Shown: one piece after another, positions 39,405 to 50,715 of the stretch
Numbering within the stretch: the first letter of the stretch is position 1
Layout of the letters: the number at the start of each line of letters is the position of its first letter
Assembly: GCA_963576475.1 (NCBI GenBank)
Contig: OY754973.1
Span: forward strand, 7,772,052-7,836,051
Source: Molanna angustata
Lineage: Eukaryota > Arthropoda > Insecta > Trichoptera > Molannidae
DNA length: 64,000 bases
Direction of reading: 5' to 3'
Made by a program: the position numbers and the translations under genes
The notes under the pieces: generated by a model
What the model was told of the DNA's origin: nothing
Database searches by the model: none
The model's input: only the letters and a program-made list of their open reading frames with translations

Positions 39405-39960
39405 AAACTAAACGAGTGGGTTGTGGCCAACGCTAAACTCCTCACTAACAAGTCATTCTATAAAGTATTCAAATTTTATATGGAAAATATTCAGCATTTT
39501 CAGGAAATGAGTTTGTTTTACTATTTTTTATTAAAATATTTTATTATGAAAACATGATATTTCTTCAATGACATTTTATGAAAGTGATGTGCCTTTTTAC
39601 CAATTTGGACATAAAAATTTCAAATTTTAAGTTTCCTGAGCTTGGGGTCACGTTGAAATATTTGATAGTTAATAAAAATTGAGAAGCACTATTCAGATAT
39701 CCTTCAAAATCTAATGGGGTTTAATCAGATATACAGATTTGAAAAAAATCGAATGAGTATTTTAGTTTATAATCGATATAGTAAAATAAACACGCCATAC
39801 ATAGCACATAGCACACACGCAGATACATTGTGATGAAACTTTCAGAATCGAATCTCAGCATGATACTAGTTGATAATCTGTAGTAAAAAAATAGCCTTAA
39901 AATTGCGAAATTATAACTTCCCACTATATCCCCTTGGGTTAGTGAGGAGTAAAAATACAT
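39405..39960 (+). repeat. Dispersed repeat, about 555 bp, inverted copy at 48450-49020
   Basis: Starts CGAGTGGGTTGTGGCCAACG and ends CCTTGGGTTAGTGAGGAGTA. The copy at 48450-49020 has the same sequence in reverse orientation, at roughly 75-80% identity. Near both ends the motif CTCCTCACTAAC points inward, resembling subterminal inverted repeats of a DNA transposon. Both copies keep a related frame on the minus strand here (YSSLTQGDIVGS... SESFITMYL), which may be coincidence. A third, partial end lies at 57955-57996. Confidence 0.75.
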
Positions 39961-40129
39961 ACAAAAATATATAAATAATGTTTATAATGAAAAAAGCATT
40001 TCAATAATATAAACAAAATTCGTAATACTTCAAAGAGTACCTATGTGTTAACAAATATTTTTTTTTTAGAGAATAAAGTGAAGGGCAATTGTGGTTTCAC
40101 TTCGTCCACGAATCCAGGGCCACGAGCAC

Positions 40130-40620
40130 AGGTGACTAGAATAGACGAGCCAAATGGGCTTGCGACCATGTGTGAGGGCTTAAAGGGATCCTTTATGACT
40201 TGAGTCACGTTCACCACTCAGCAACCAACCTACGATTGATACTCCACTCCCCTGCGGAACCAAATCAAATCGGACGCGGATAATGCTGCTTTTACCACTC
40301 TATCCAAATTTTCTTATATTTACCTCTACGGAGACTTAGGTCCTTAAAATAGGAATTTAAAACTTTGTAGGCAGGCCTCTCGCCCCCACCTCTACAGCAT
40401 ATATATTTGTGTTAAAGCCATTTTAAACTGTTTTATCTACCAGTTCCTTGTACTTGATTAGCTTGTATTAGTGGTCTTTTGTAATATTTGTGTCCCATGG
40501 AACAGTCAGCTCCACATAAATAGCTCTTTTCAATGAAAGAGAGTAAATTGTCAAGTCAGGCCTAAGAGATGAGTTGCAGATCTCCTTTGGAAGCCTCTCA
40601 CAATTTCAAGCACCTTATAA
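40130..40620 (-). pseudogene. Remnant with R2/R4-like (PD-D/ExK) endonuclease motifs
   Basis: On the minus strand one frame reads LRPDLTIYSLSLKRAIYVEL, then TVPWDTNITKDH, stop, YKLIKYKELVDK, stop, NGFNTNIYAVEVGARGLPTK. The RPD(~14)ELTVPW pattern followed by KY.EL and VEVG.RG is a conserved endonuclease-like domain found at the C-terminus of RT-bearing elements with restriction-like endonucleases. Here it is broken by at least three stops and lacks the RT part. The assignment is by motif memory. Confidence 0.6.
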
Positions 40621-40744
40621 AATTGCAATTGAAGATGTTATATCCAAACTAAGACTATACCAGATATTCATAGATTATTCATATAAGTTATAATGAATTC
40701 AGATGTTATAATGAATACAATTTTTTATTTAACAAAAAAAATAT

Positions 40745-40905
40745 ATACACAGTTTACAGGTTCAGATGATATGGCCACATTTTAAGATGACCAACAGTCA
40801 CTGATCTAGCCCAGGATAGGCGAGATTGGAGTAGTTGAATTTAAAGGAGAGGCAATCCCAGTTAAATTGGACCACAGACAAAGCGAAGAAGACAATGCTT
40901 AATTG
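40745..40905 (+). pseudogene. Possible LINE C-terminal remnant
   Basis: The plus frame reads RFR-stop-YGHILR-stop-PTVTDLAQDRRDWSS. The (R/L)RW.GH.(L/R)R and DR..W motifs resemble the ends of RTE-type proteins, with TGA in place of the expected tryptophan codons. Short and decayed; tentative. Confidence 0.35.
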
Positions 40906-41194
40906 ATTTTTTTTATATTTTTAAATTATTGATAATACTTTCAATATACAGTTCTGATATATAACTAGCATCGTCAGAATTGATTTATCCAACTGTTGAT
41001 TCGTTCATGAGAATTCAATTCTCTGAATGAATCGACATTATTAAGCCAAAATGCGCGTACGAAGGAACATTTTGAATGGCGTAGTGGACTTTTTGCATGC
41101 TTATAACACCAACTAGAGGCCTCGCAGCATATATGTTCCCATACATGGATTTACTCAGAATTCGGAGTAGAACATTTTATGTGAGTTTTGTGTG

Positions 41195-41440
41195 TCTGTG
41201 TGTGTGTGTGTGTCTGTCCCCCCCCCTTATAACTTTTGATCCGCTCAATTTACAGAGCCCAAAATTTCAAAATATATAAACAGTTATAGGCCTACAAAAC
41301 TTTTATACTCAGAATGGTGAATTTTTGTTTCAGTCAGGGGTTATCAACTTTTGAAATTTTGGTTTATTTTTCCATATATGTCAGAAACCATAAAAGCTAG
41401 AACGCTGAAAATTGGTACAAACAGACAAATACAAAAACTC
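41195..41440 (+). repeat. Dispersed repeat, inverted relative to 26670-26900
   Basis: AACTTTTGATCCGCTCAAT, GGCCTACAAAACTTTTATAC and TTTTTGTTTCAGTCAGGGG follow in the same order as on the minus strand at 26670-26900. A (TG)n and C-run stretch lies just upstream at 41188-41228. Confidence 0.65.
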
Positions 41441-41757
41441 AAATTAGTTTTTTCAAAAATATTCCAGGGTTTCTCAAACAATTTTTATTAAGAATTTTTT
41501 TTTTTTTATTTAAAATTTATGAGTTTACCTCCCTATATTTCCAAATAATTTAAAAATATCGAAAAAATCTAAAACACCCCAACTAGATCATTTAATTTTC
41601 TATAAAAAATATCAACATTGTATTAGCTTATCTCAATTTTTTTTTAACAATTTTTGTAAAAATTGAATTTAGTGACGACATTGCTTCATACAATTTGTAT
41701 GGCAGTCGCCTACACACAATATCTAAGAAGACTTAATTGTTTGATACTAATCTCCAA

Positions 41758-41856
41758 ACATACATACATACCATCATGCTGTTTTCATATTCTGGGTAGG
41801 ATCAAAGGAATGCCCTCCATACTATCGCTATCTTGACATACATACCTACATGTGTT
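41758..41856 (-). mobile_element. 3'-end fragment of the RTE LINE family
   Basis: On minus, GTCAAGATAGCGATAGTATGG followed by CCTACCC and GCATGATGGTATGTATGTAT corresponds to the last 80-90 bases of the full-length RTE at 10160-10244. It is a severely 5'-truncated, diverged copy. Confidence 0.7.
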
Positions 41857-42860
41857 GTATAGAAAACCAAATACCTTAAAATATTAAATAATTTGTATTT
41901 ATGGGTTTATAGTTTGGTACTTATTCTTCAACTATACATACTATCGCTATCGACAGTTGGATCTCATGAGTTACATGCAACTAGTATTTGATTTAACATC
42001 TCAGTCTTTTTTGTATACTGAATAAAGTTATGTTGATATTTTTTTTAAATAGTATAGCCTCACTAGATATTCAACTTTTAGTTTCTGTGATAAAGTTACA
42101 TATAAAATGTATTAAGTATATGTTTCTACAATTAATTATATATTAAAAATGAACCACAAAGATAAAAACACGATATTTGATAATATAAATTTATTATATT
42201 ATTTAAATGAAATTAAAAAAAAGTACTAACATAAGAATCTAATCTCTCAGTTCTTCCATAAGTTCAGTATAATACAGTGTGAGTTTTATAGACATGAGAT
42301 AACAAAGTATCATAATATTATGAACTTGCAGATTTATATTTTTCTATTTATTTTTGTTCCCAAAAAACAAATATTGTATTGATACTAAATAATTATAATA
42401 TAAATAATTAATTGTCTAAATGTATCTATTAGTGAATTTTTAGATTACAATGTTTCTATATGAATGCATAAAAAATTCTGTATGGATTGTGTGCATTTAT
42501 ATACATTGAAATGACTAATAGAAACAGCAACTTTACAAATTTGTGGCACGTTTCAGAACACTTTAATCAGGTGAAGCAAATATCTCTTAATTATAGAATT
42601 GGTGTAAATAATAAAATAAAGTGTAGGTATTTTACAATTTTGAATTCTGCATATATTAAATTGTTTTTTGAAGAGTTTTAATTTTTTTCCTGATATATAA
42701 TGATACCTACATTATTTACTTGTGTATTTTATGTTCATAAAATAAATAAATCTCTACCAATCTATTAATTGAGTTTTTATTTAACGTTTGGTATGTCATA
42801 AAGAATTTCTTAAAAAGTTGTTCTTGAAATGTCAATCAGCCAATTATAATTCTTTCAATG
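41857..42860. other. Unassigned AT-rich sequence
   Basis: No recognised gene or repeat; short frames only. Confidence 0.4.
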
Positions 42861-42952
42861 CTCATCATCAGCAATGGTGCTACAGCCCGGTGAGGGCCTT
42901 GGCCTCCTCAAGAAACTGCCTCCATCCCGCCCTGTCGACAGCAAGCACTTTC
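42861..42952 (-). pseudogene. RTE-like LINE 3' fragment with (ATG)n-type tail
   Basis: On minus it reads AVDRAGWRQFLEEAKALTGL then a stop, followed by GCACCATTGCTGATGATGAG. DR..WR...EEAKA..GL is the end of a common insect RTE-type protein. Only the last 20 or so codons remain. Confidence 0.7.
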
Positions 42953-43519
42953 AATGGTAGGTATGTATAAATTAATGAAGGGTGTCAAATTTGAAATTTG
43001 TGTGTAGAAATTTTATAAATAGATATAGGTACCTAAGTGCTATGTCATATCACCCCGTGCAATTTTCACATGTTTGTACGTTCCAACTTAAGGGAAAGCA
43101 TTCAAATGGTTATACCATATTTTTCTTGAATGACTTTTACTTTTTATCTTCCATTCCTTCTGTTTGACCATATTTATTTGTTAATGACATTTTTACTTGA
43201 TTCTCATTTGTGAACCTGTCATAGGTTAGAGAACCGAGCATCACATCCTTTATTTTTGCATACATTATTAGCTTCATACATGTATGTCTATAAATTAAAC
43301 TTCTTTCAGAATATAAAACACAGTCGTGTCAATTTTTCTTTCATATTACTAAGCGTTTATGTAGTTTCATTCTGTTTACTACATCTTTCAAGTTAATAAT
43401 GGACTTGCAACTTCCAGAGCTCTAAATCACAGGAAAACTGCCTGCAGCTACTCGTCTTATGTTAACGGCTCACCTCATAATATTATATTATCAAACAGTT
43501 CAACAACAGATTTTACTAT
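42953..43519. other. Unassigned sequence
   Basis: Nothing recognised. Confidence 0.4.
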
Positions 43520-43860
43520 AGTGTCTCAGATGATTATTTTATGTGTCTTCGTTCCTATAACATTATGAGCCTCGAAAAGAGACGACGAAACTTAACAGAT
43601 ATCATATTCCTCTACAAAATACTTATTGAACTCTCCAGAGCTAACAGAATCAATCAATTATAGAGACCCACTCGACAATATAACTTTTCAACTTAAGCAA
43701 ATGTAAAATTAACGCATATAAACTCCTTTATTAATCGCAGTTGCAACTCATACAATCAGAAATACTAAACGATTGATCCATTTTACGTTAATCTTGACTG
43801 CTTCAAAAAAAAGTAACTGCTATCTACGTTACAACAGTAAATTTATTATCATACATACAC
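43520..43860 (+). pseudogene. CR1-like LINE remnant, C-terminal region
   Basis: The plus frame gives MSLEKRRRNLTDIIFLYKIL, then INSFINRSCNSYNQK, then VNLDCFKKK, interrupted by stops. This is the same C-terminal module as at 25800 and 56090 (RR..LD..FLYK ... NS.INR.C..YN ... FK). Heavily decayed. Confidence 0.6.
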
Positions 43861-44285
43861 CCTCCCACAAAACCCACATACATACTTCCATATTTTACTT
43901 CATCGTCACCGTCCTATTAGACATAAAGAAATGCAAACTTATTTTCTGTGTTATCTGTTAACCATATTATACCGTTTAACTTTTTTCCTTGTAATGTTTT
44001 CATAAGAGGCCGGTGTGGAGATAGATCACCCGTGCGTTAAAAGTACAGTGACCAAAGGACAAATAATACCTCACCATACTAAATATCAATGTATTGTGGC
44101 GACTGTATTGGCACAATTATACTTTATTTATACCTATGTATGTATATTGAATATCTACCTACCAAATTTACTTAACTATTCTCAGCTTTTAAAATAATAT
44201 AAGACATCTCTATAATTGGCTTTGATATGTGTAATGCTTTTAAGCAATTTGTGAAATAGCTGTTGTGATGAAATAAAATATTGTT

Positions 44286-44400
44286 TTATTGTAGTGGTTC
44301 TTAACATGGGTTCGATCGAACCCCAGGGGTTCGGTGAGTCAGTCTCGGGGGTTCGGTGGAGGTCAAGAACCCCGACTTATGATTCGTGGTGACACCTTCC
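44286..44400 (+). mobile_element. Fragment of a hAT-like element, one end
   Basis: TAGTGGTTCTTAACATGGG, GAACCCCAGGGGTTCGGTGA, and GGTCAAGAACCCC with TTCGTGGTGA resemble the CAGTGGTTCT... terminus and subterminal region of hAT elements known from animals. The other end is not present nearby. Confidence 0.5.
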
Positions 44401-44444
44401 TTTATTATAATATATTATATTCTTGTCTCAACTGTATATTATGT

Positions 44445-44543
44445 CTATTTATTTATTCATCTTTCTGTACATAATATAAACAAATATATTGTACACTGGC
44501 GGGCTTATTGATATTAGGCAATTTCTTCCAACCAACCAGATTA
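44445..44543 (-). repeat. LINE 3' tail
   Basis: On minus: CTGGTTGGTTGGAAGAAATT, CAATAAGCCCGCCAGTGTAC, then (AAAT)n. It probably belongs to the LINE remnant at 44885-45410 on the same strand, with the SINE at 44605 inserted between them. Confidence 0.6.
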
Positions 44544-44604
44544 CAAAGTATGACAAAATTGTGTAACAAAAAAAAAATAAGAGTAAAAGTAAACCTTCCT
44601 TGTC

Positions 44605-44835
44605 GCCCTTCGTGGCTCAGTTGGTTGGGTATCAGACTACTGATCCAAAGGTCCCGGGTTCGATTCCCGGTGGAACCACAGTTTTGAATTGTGTTTTCAG
44701 TCTGAATCTGTGAGACGATTAATATCGTTGTCTCCAGAATGTGGTAACTTGTTATTGGGTGCGTGTTAAATTAATATTTGACATAGTACCTGGTAGTTGC
44801 CCGAGAAGCAATATTAAATAAATAAATAAAAACAA
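44605..44835 (+). mobile_element. tRNA-derived SINE with well-preserved promoter
   Basis: A box TGGCTCAGTTGG (44613-44624) and B box GGGTTCGATTCC (44657-44668). The T arm pairs perfectly (CCGGG-TTCGATT-CCCGG). The anticodon arm has a short loop and cannot form a standard seven-base loop, so this is not a functional tRNA. A 130-bp body follows, ending in (AATA)n at about 44815-44830. Confidence 0.85.
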
Positions 44836-44884
44836 AGAAAATATATGTAACACTAAGATACTATTAAACAAAAAAAATAATAAT

Positions 44885-45410
44885 TCATAGCAAAAAAATG
44901 ATAGAGTAGGGACAAGGAGAGGAAATTGGGATCAGGTGTTCAGGGATTAATATTCCTTCTTTAGTTTTTTTCTTGAAAATATAAAGTGAGTTGGGCAACA
45001 CAATTTCCGCACTAAGGCTATTCCATAATCTTTCTGATTGTACTTCGAACAAAGAGCTGAGAAATTCTGTATTATGGAAAGGGATGGATAGAGTTGTACG
45101 TTCAGCAGATCGGAGTGGAAGTCCATGATTGGATAAATAAGTGAATTTGCTTTTGAGGTACTGTGGCAGGTTTGGATTCGAGAGAATAGTGACAAAATGT
45201 GTATATTGCGCCCCTGGCGTATCCTGGACCAACAAAGAAGATTGCGGTAAGATGATCAAATTTTTTTAACCCAAAGATGAATCTGATACATTTATTCTTG
45301 TGATGTTCAAGTTTATTGAGATGCACTTCATTAGCATACATCGGCATAATCAAACAATGGAAGAAGAAATGATTGAGCTAGAGTTATTTTACAACGGAAT
45401 GGAAGAAATA
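44885..45410 (-). pseudogene. Jockey/CR1-group LINE remnant, C-terminal region
   Basis: On minus, across two frames: SFLLPLFDYADV, LNKLEHHKNKCIRFIFGLKK, then after a frameshift LPQYLKSKFTYLSNHGLPLR, SIPFHNTEF and ERLWNSLSAEI. This is the conserved region after the RT domain (DYADV ... CIRFIFGL.K.DH ... ..RLWNSLP). At least one frameshift; EN and RT domains absent. Confidence 0.75.
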
Positions 45411-45412
45411 TT

Positions 45413-45462
45413 TAGTACTACTAAATGCATTGTTATTTAGTACTACTAAATGCATTGTGTAT
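45413..45462 (+). repeat. Tandem duplication of a short palindromic unit
   Basis: TTTAGTACTACTAAATGCAT occurs twice in a row; each unit contains the near-palindrome TTTAGTACTACTAAA. Confidence 0.8.
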
Positions 45463-47127
45463 GGAAAATTAAGCTTCATTACTGGCATAAGTGCTTTATT
45501 AATTTTATTTCCTAATAACATTCTGTTTTATATTCTCATTGAATAACTATGTAGGTATATAAAAATATTTGTTAACATATTTATGTAGGTACTTATATTT
45601 ATTTATTTCATTTCAGTAAACTACAGCTTTGTAAATTTGTGGTTACATATTATATGGTGCTATTAAAATTAGTACAGGCCAATGATGTTTTCTTCTAATT
45701 AAAACAATGAAGTAGAAATAATATTTAAATAATTAGGTATGTTGAGCAGTAGGTAATTGAATAACAATACCTAATAAGAGAAAAATATGATTGATATAAA
45801 AAAAACAATACAAAATAAGAATAAAATAAAGAAATAGAGGGATTATTGATGTAAAGGAAAGAGCTTGTTTGAAGGAGTTAGGGAACTGGTTTTAAAATCT
45901 TTATTTGTAAATATCTTTATTTTTTACGGTAAGTTTCTAAGGAGTCATGGAAAATGTCTGTGTGATTAAATATTAGATTGTTGTCACGTTGAATTATGTA
46001 AATATTCGAGTTATATCTGTAATTAGTATGGCAAGTAGGTAGGTAGATGAAATACATTTTTCAAACGGGTGTGCCTGTTATAATAATATTATAGAACTAA
46101 ACAATATTGCTTCACCACCATTTTTAAATCATGTTAGTTCGTCATGAGAGTAAATTTAAATCTAATGCTGTACAAATAGTTTTTTCTTTAAATTAAACAT
46201 CAGACAATTTTAAAAATCGCTTATTTTGCGGCATTATATTTATATTTGTAAAGATTTTAGTTATTTTCGTTTTCCTCGTAAGTAAATCAATATGAAATAC
46301 GCCACATTAACCTTGACGAAACGTCAAACAACTGTGATTTGTAGATTCGACCAGCCCTCTACCAGACGAAATTATTCCGTTGACATTGCCTTATAATCAC
46401 CTGCGGAATTCGCTCATACTACCACTTTTAAGATTTTAGTGATATGGTATAAGAAATTGTATACCCGAAACGCTCGTACTACGACATTGTGACTAGTCAA
46501 ACCGTTTCCGTTGGGGATATGGGAGAAATCTCACTGTATCTCGTACTACGCGCCTTAGATTCTGAATTCATTGGTGTTGACGAAATTTTTTTTGATGAAA
46601 TTGATTTTTTTTGAAATCTTTTTTTGTGTCGTATTCCAAACTGTAACTGACAAGTCCAATAGTCTTAAGAGAATATATAATACAGTAAAATATTTTATAA
46701 CAGTGGAGTAAAAATGAAAAAAAAAAATAGAATTACATCACCAGAAAACTTGTATACAAAATTAATGATTTATTTTATTTTTATTACTGCTGCTTTAGGC
46801 AGATTACTTCAACAACGTAAGGTATATGTTAAAGAATATTTTCTCGGTTTGGTTGCGAACTTTAACTATTGTTAAGACTCGCCCGAGAAAGTTTCATTTT
46901 TAATCGAGTTAATTTTTTTGTACAGTTATAAATTCACTGTTTATTCTCTATACTTTACATATAATTCTGTTGAATTGCTTATAATCATAATCGAAGTATT
47001 CCTTTCTCGCTTTCTCGTAATCAAAATTTTCTCTCTATTCTCCATTTGCCTACAAGCGGGATTTATTCCAATTATTATGTCACCGGCTTAGAAAGCTGCT
47101 TCTAGTCTTTTTTGATATTATCATCGT
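45463..47127. other. Unassigned AT-rich sequence
   Basis: About 1.7 kb with no gene recognised. The part at 46375-46560 has weak inverted similarity to 35130-35260 (GGTAGTATGAGC and nearby TAGTAYGA blocks), possibly an old repeat family. Confidence 0.35.
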
Positions 47128-47361
47128 TTCTGCGTGTTCCGGATAATCGAAAATATTATGACAAAATAACATTTCACATTGTTCAGCAACGAGTTTCATA
47201 ACCCATTCTGAAAGTGGTGTATTTTTACGAGACGAGAGTGGTGTTTGTGTGTGGGTGCATGGATGTATCGTGTTTCCTTTTATAAATAAGGTGATGCACA
47301 CCCGCACGCCTGTCGCTGGTTGCCCCACATTGTGGTACATATCGTGATGGTATGAATGAAT
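47128..47361 (+). mobile_element. SINE-like repeat, copy 1, with RTE-type 3' end
   Basis: Shares with 48170-48384 and 49116-49335 the blocks AACAATAACATCTCACATAG (variant here), TTCATAACCCATTCTGAAAG, GCACACCCGCAC, and CTGGTTRCCCCACATTGTG. It ends in CGTGATGGTATGAATGAAT, much like the end of the RTE LINE (CGTGATGGTATGTATGTAT). Confidence 0.8.
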
Positions 47362-47821
47362 ATTATAAGTATGATTTTGTAGCAGGGTGATGAGACCCTA
47401 TAATTAACAAGAACCCAAAACTGTTTCGTTTTACGTTCGTTTGAAACCTAATATTTGAGAATGGTTGTATCCTTGTTTTTGTTTTATTTAATGAAAAGCT
47501 TTCTTCTGCGAAGTGAGATCTAATGAAGATGAAAATAAGAAAGATTTGGAACAAGGTGATCAAGATATCGTTTGGAAGAATGGGACGAGAGGATAGGAAG
47601 AGAAGAGAAATAGATGCGAGATGGGCTTGGTAATCAATCAGGATAAAGTGAATAGGTAGATATGTAAGTATAAAGATAGATTTAAATAAAATATTGGAGA
47701 AAACGAATCTAAGAGATTATTATCAGAAACGATGATTACCTCGATATTCCCAAAGAAAATTGTGAAGATTTATCGAATTCCACACCGATAAATATTTACC
47801 TATATCAAAAACCGTCTTAAA

Positions 47822-47912
47822 AATGAATGTAGGTCAAGATAGAAAAATGTGGTGTTAGGTTTTCTCTGCCTACCCCGCGAGGGGCATGGCGCCATGATAC
47901 GTATGTATGTAG
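47822..47912 (+). mobile_element. 3'-end fragment of the RTE LINE family
   Basis: GAATGTAGGTCAAGATAGAA, TGTGGTGTTAGGTTTTCTCT and GCCTACCCCGCGAGGGGCAT match 10148-10218 closely, then CATGATACGTATGTATGT replaces the tail. Severely 5' truncated. Confidence 0.9.
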
Positions 47913-48169
47913 TTATATTGCCTTTCATACAATTCGCCTATACAATAATACGCAAAACCTTCGCAAATTGACGAGTTTCACTATTTTTCAAGATTCCCAT
48001 CATCAAACCTCATATCAAACCGCAGAAGTAATCCGTTTCTAATGAAAAATTAATCATCAAATTCAGAGAATCTGGTAAAGAATAATTTTTAATTGCAGAC
48101 GAATTTGCAAATTGAAGATTTTGATCATTTTTTCTCGTGAGTTCCATCATCAGAACTCTATGAGATTTA

Positions 48170-48384
48170 TATGTGTGACAACAATAACATCTCACATAGT
48201 TCAGCAATGAGGTTCACCACCAATTCTGAATGTAGTGCCTTTTTTGGTGAAACGAGATTGGTGTATGGGTATACATAGATGTGTTGTTCTCCATTTTATA
48301 AGGCAATGCACACCCGCACACCTTTCGCTGGTTACCCCACATTGTGAGATATGCCGTGATGGTATGAATGAATGAATGAATGAA
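48170..48384 (+). mobile_element. SINE-like repeat, copy 2, with RTE-type 3' end
   Basis: About 215 bp with the same internal blocks as the copies at 47128 and 49116, and a full tail GCCGTGATGGTATG followed by four GAAT units. Confidence 0.85.
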
Positions 48385-48449
48385 CATCTCTGAAGCACTT
48401 TGTTCCGATTAAATAATAATTCATTAAAATCGGACATTGTCGTTATTTA

Positions 48450-49020
48450 CTCCTCACTAACCCAAGGGGATATAGTGGGTAGTAATGATTTCGCAATTTT
48501 TAAGGTTATTTTTTTTACCAGTATCATGCTGAGATTGTATTCTGAAAGTTTCATCACAATGTATCTGTGTGTGTGTGCTATGCTATGTGCTATGTACGGC
48601 GTGTTTATTATACTTTTTTTTCGATTAAAGACAAAAGTACTCTTTCGTTTCTTTTCAAAATTTGCAAATATGTATATCCAATACTCGCTTAGACCCCATT
48701 AGATTTTGAAGGATATCTGAATAGTGCTTCTCAATGTTTTTAACTGTCAAATATTTCAAAGTGACCCCAAGCACAGGATACTTAAATTTGAAAATAATTT
48801 GAAAATATTACTTTCTAATTGACAAAAAATCACATCACTCACATAAAATGGCATTGAAGAAATATCAAGTTTTAATAATAAAACATTTAAATTAAAAAAA
48901 TAATTAAACAAACTCATTTCATAAAATTTCTGAAAATTTTCTGTACAAACTTTGAATACTTTATAGAATTACTTGTTAGTGAGGAGTTTAGCGTTGGCCA
49001 CAACCCACCCGTTTATCTTA
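48450..49020 (-). repeat. Dispersed repeat, inverted copy of 39405-39960
   Basis: Read in reverse complement it follows 39405-39960 from the GGGTTGTGGCCAACGCTAAA end to the CCTTGGGTTAGTGAGGAGTA end, with indels in the AT-rich middle. Confidence 0.75.
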
Positions 49021-49115
49021 TGATTGTATATCACACATATGTATAAATAAAATTAAAAAAAAATGTGCTGTGAATCGCCCGTTTAGAATAGTGCTTCCAC
49101 CCATTTCTATTATTG

Positions 49116-49335
49116 TTTTCGAGTGTCCCGTAATAGCCGAGTAATCGAAAATACAACAGGCAACAATAACATCTCACATAGTTCATAAATGAGGTTCACC
49201 ACCCATTCTGGATGTAGTGCCTTTTATGGTGAGTCGAGACGTGGGTGGGTATACACGCATTCTTTTTACAAGGTTATGCACACCCGCACACCTGTCGTTG
49301 TTTACCCACACTGTGGGTTCTTCTGTAATGCTAAA
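49116..49335 (+). mobile_element. SINE-like repeat, copy 3
   Basis: Shares CAACAATAACATCTCACATA, GAGGTTCACCACCCATTCTG and GCACACCCGCACACCTGTCG with the other two copies. The 3' end is degraded (TTCTGTAATGCT). Confidence 0.8.
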
Positions 49336-49675
49336 TATGTATTATACATATCAATTAATTTTGTTTTTCGATCGAAAGTTTTTGATTTAATTTTATTTTT
49401 GAAAGTCTGAAAATAACAAAATCAATACCTAAAATAAATATTTTTCGTACAATATTTTTCGAACGTTTGGCCCTTGACAATGCCAAGTGACTTTGGCGAA
49501 AACGTTCAGTCGTTATTGAAATAGTGTGGAAAAGTAGGTACTTATTTATTAATTTTAAAATGGATTTCTACTCTGTTAACACAAAAGCTCTACAATCATT
49601 ACAATCAATCAAGACATTCGGACACTTGGTCTATTTCGATTTTTTTTTACTAGTTCATCATAAAAGGTAGAATGA

Positions 49676-49680
<5 letters not shown>

Positions 49681-49733
<53 letters not shown>
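49681..49733. repeat. (TA)n flanking the left end of the DNA transposon
   Basis: 53 bases of alternating T and A ending directly at the transposon terminus CGACGCTTG. Confidence 0.95.
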
Positions 49734-49736
<3 letters not shown>

Positions 49737-49973
49737 CGCTTGAAAGGAAAAATCGACTAAGCGACATGTAGGCAATTTTACAGGAGAGCCATTTAAAGTT
49801 AGTAATTTTGAAAAAAAAATCATTGTAATTCACCTATTTATTGTATTCGCATAATTCCAACGAAATTTAAAAACTGTTTAGACCCTTTATCATTTGCTAT
49901 TGATAGATTTCCGATTAGTTGGCTAATTAATAAGTTTATGTCGCTTAGTAATTTTTTCATTAAAATTCCAAAC

Positions 49974-50155
49974 AGGAAAAAATTACCAACCAACAAGAAA
50001 TACTTTATATTAAGTAGGAATAAAGTCTTATATAGATATTTTTTCAGAATTAAAGTGCGGAAAAAATTACCAACCAACATGAAATACTTTATATTAAATA
50101 GGAATAAAGTCTTATATAGATATTTTTTTCAGAATTAAAGTGCGGAAAAAATGAC
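49974..50155 (+). repeat. Tandem duplication inside the DNA transposon, 86-bp unit x2.2
   Basis: ATTACCAACCAACAAGAAAT at 49982 and its near copy at 50068 head two units that also share GGAATAAAGTCTTATATAGA; a third partial copy ends near 50150. Confidence 0.9.
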
Positions 50156-50584
50156 TAAACAACAATAGCACGTTCTTATGTTCAGGGTTATGTTGCTTAT
50201 GCTTCTAGAATAAACTGTATCCAACTGGGAATTTTTAACCAAGATACAAGTTGTAGGTATGTTTCGGCCAAAATATTTTTATAATTTTTTTATAAAAGAT
50301 AAATAACAAATTTCCAAAGAATCTTAAATCGGACAAAAATAAAAAAACACCTGTTTTATAACCAAAAAATTGTTTATTTTTAAATAAAAATCGACATAAA
50401 CTATAACAAAGGAAAAAATACCTGTGTATTATTTATTATATATAGGTATTCGCTATAAAAGACATTATATCAAAAATAAAAACAATTGAAATTGTAAATA
50501 TTGGTAACGAAGTATAATATCTAGTACCTACTCATTATACCGCTATGTATGTATTTAGTTATAAGCCCTGTAAATAACATACCA

Positions 50585-50715
50585 TACATACAAACACAAT
50601 TTACAAATAAATGGTCGTTGATTATTCAGGCTTCTTACATTTCCGTCTTTTAAGATATCATTCATGCCATCCTTTTCTAGGGCAACCCCTGATATTCACT
50701 CCATCTCTAACACCT
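50585..50715 (-). mobile_element. 3'-end fragment of the RTE LINE family inside the DNA transposon
   Basis: On minus, CCCTAGAAAAGGATGGCATG and GGAAATGTAAGAAGCCTGAA match 10035-10105 of the full-length RTE (the RPRKGWHDHVNDILKEGNVR region). It ends near TTTGTATGTATGGTATG. The last 100 bases of the family are rearranged or lost. Confidence 0.75.

Noticed and set aside
44605..44690. Functional tRNA gene
   Set aside because: A and B boxes and the T arm are good, but the anticodon arm does not form a seven-base loop and the acceptor stem does not pair; a tail and body follow, so it is a SINE.
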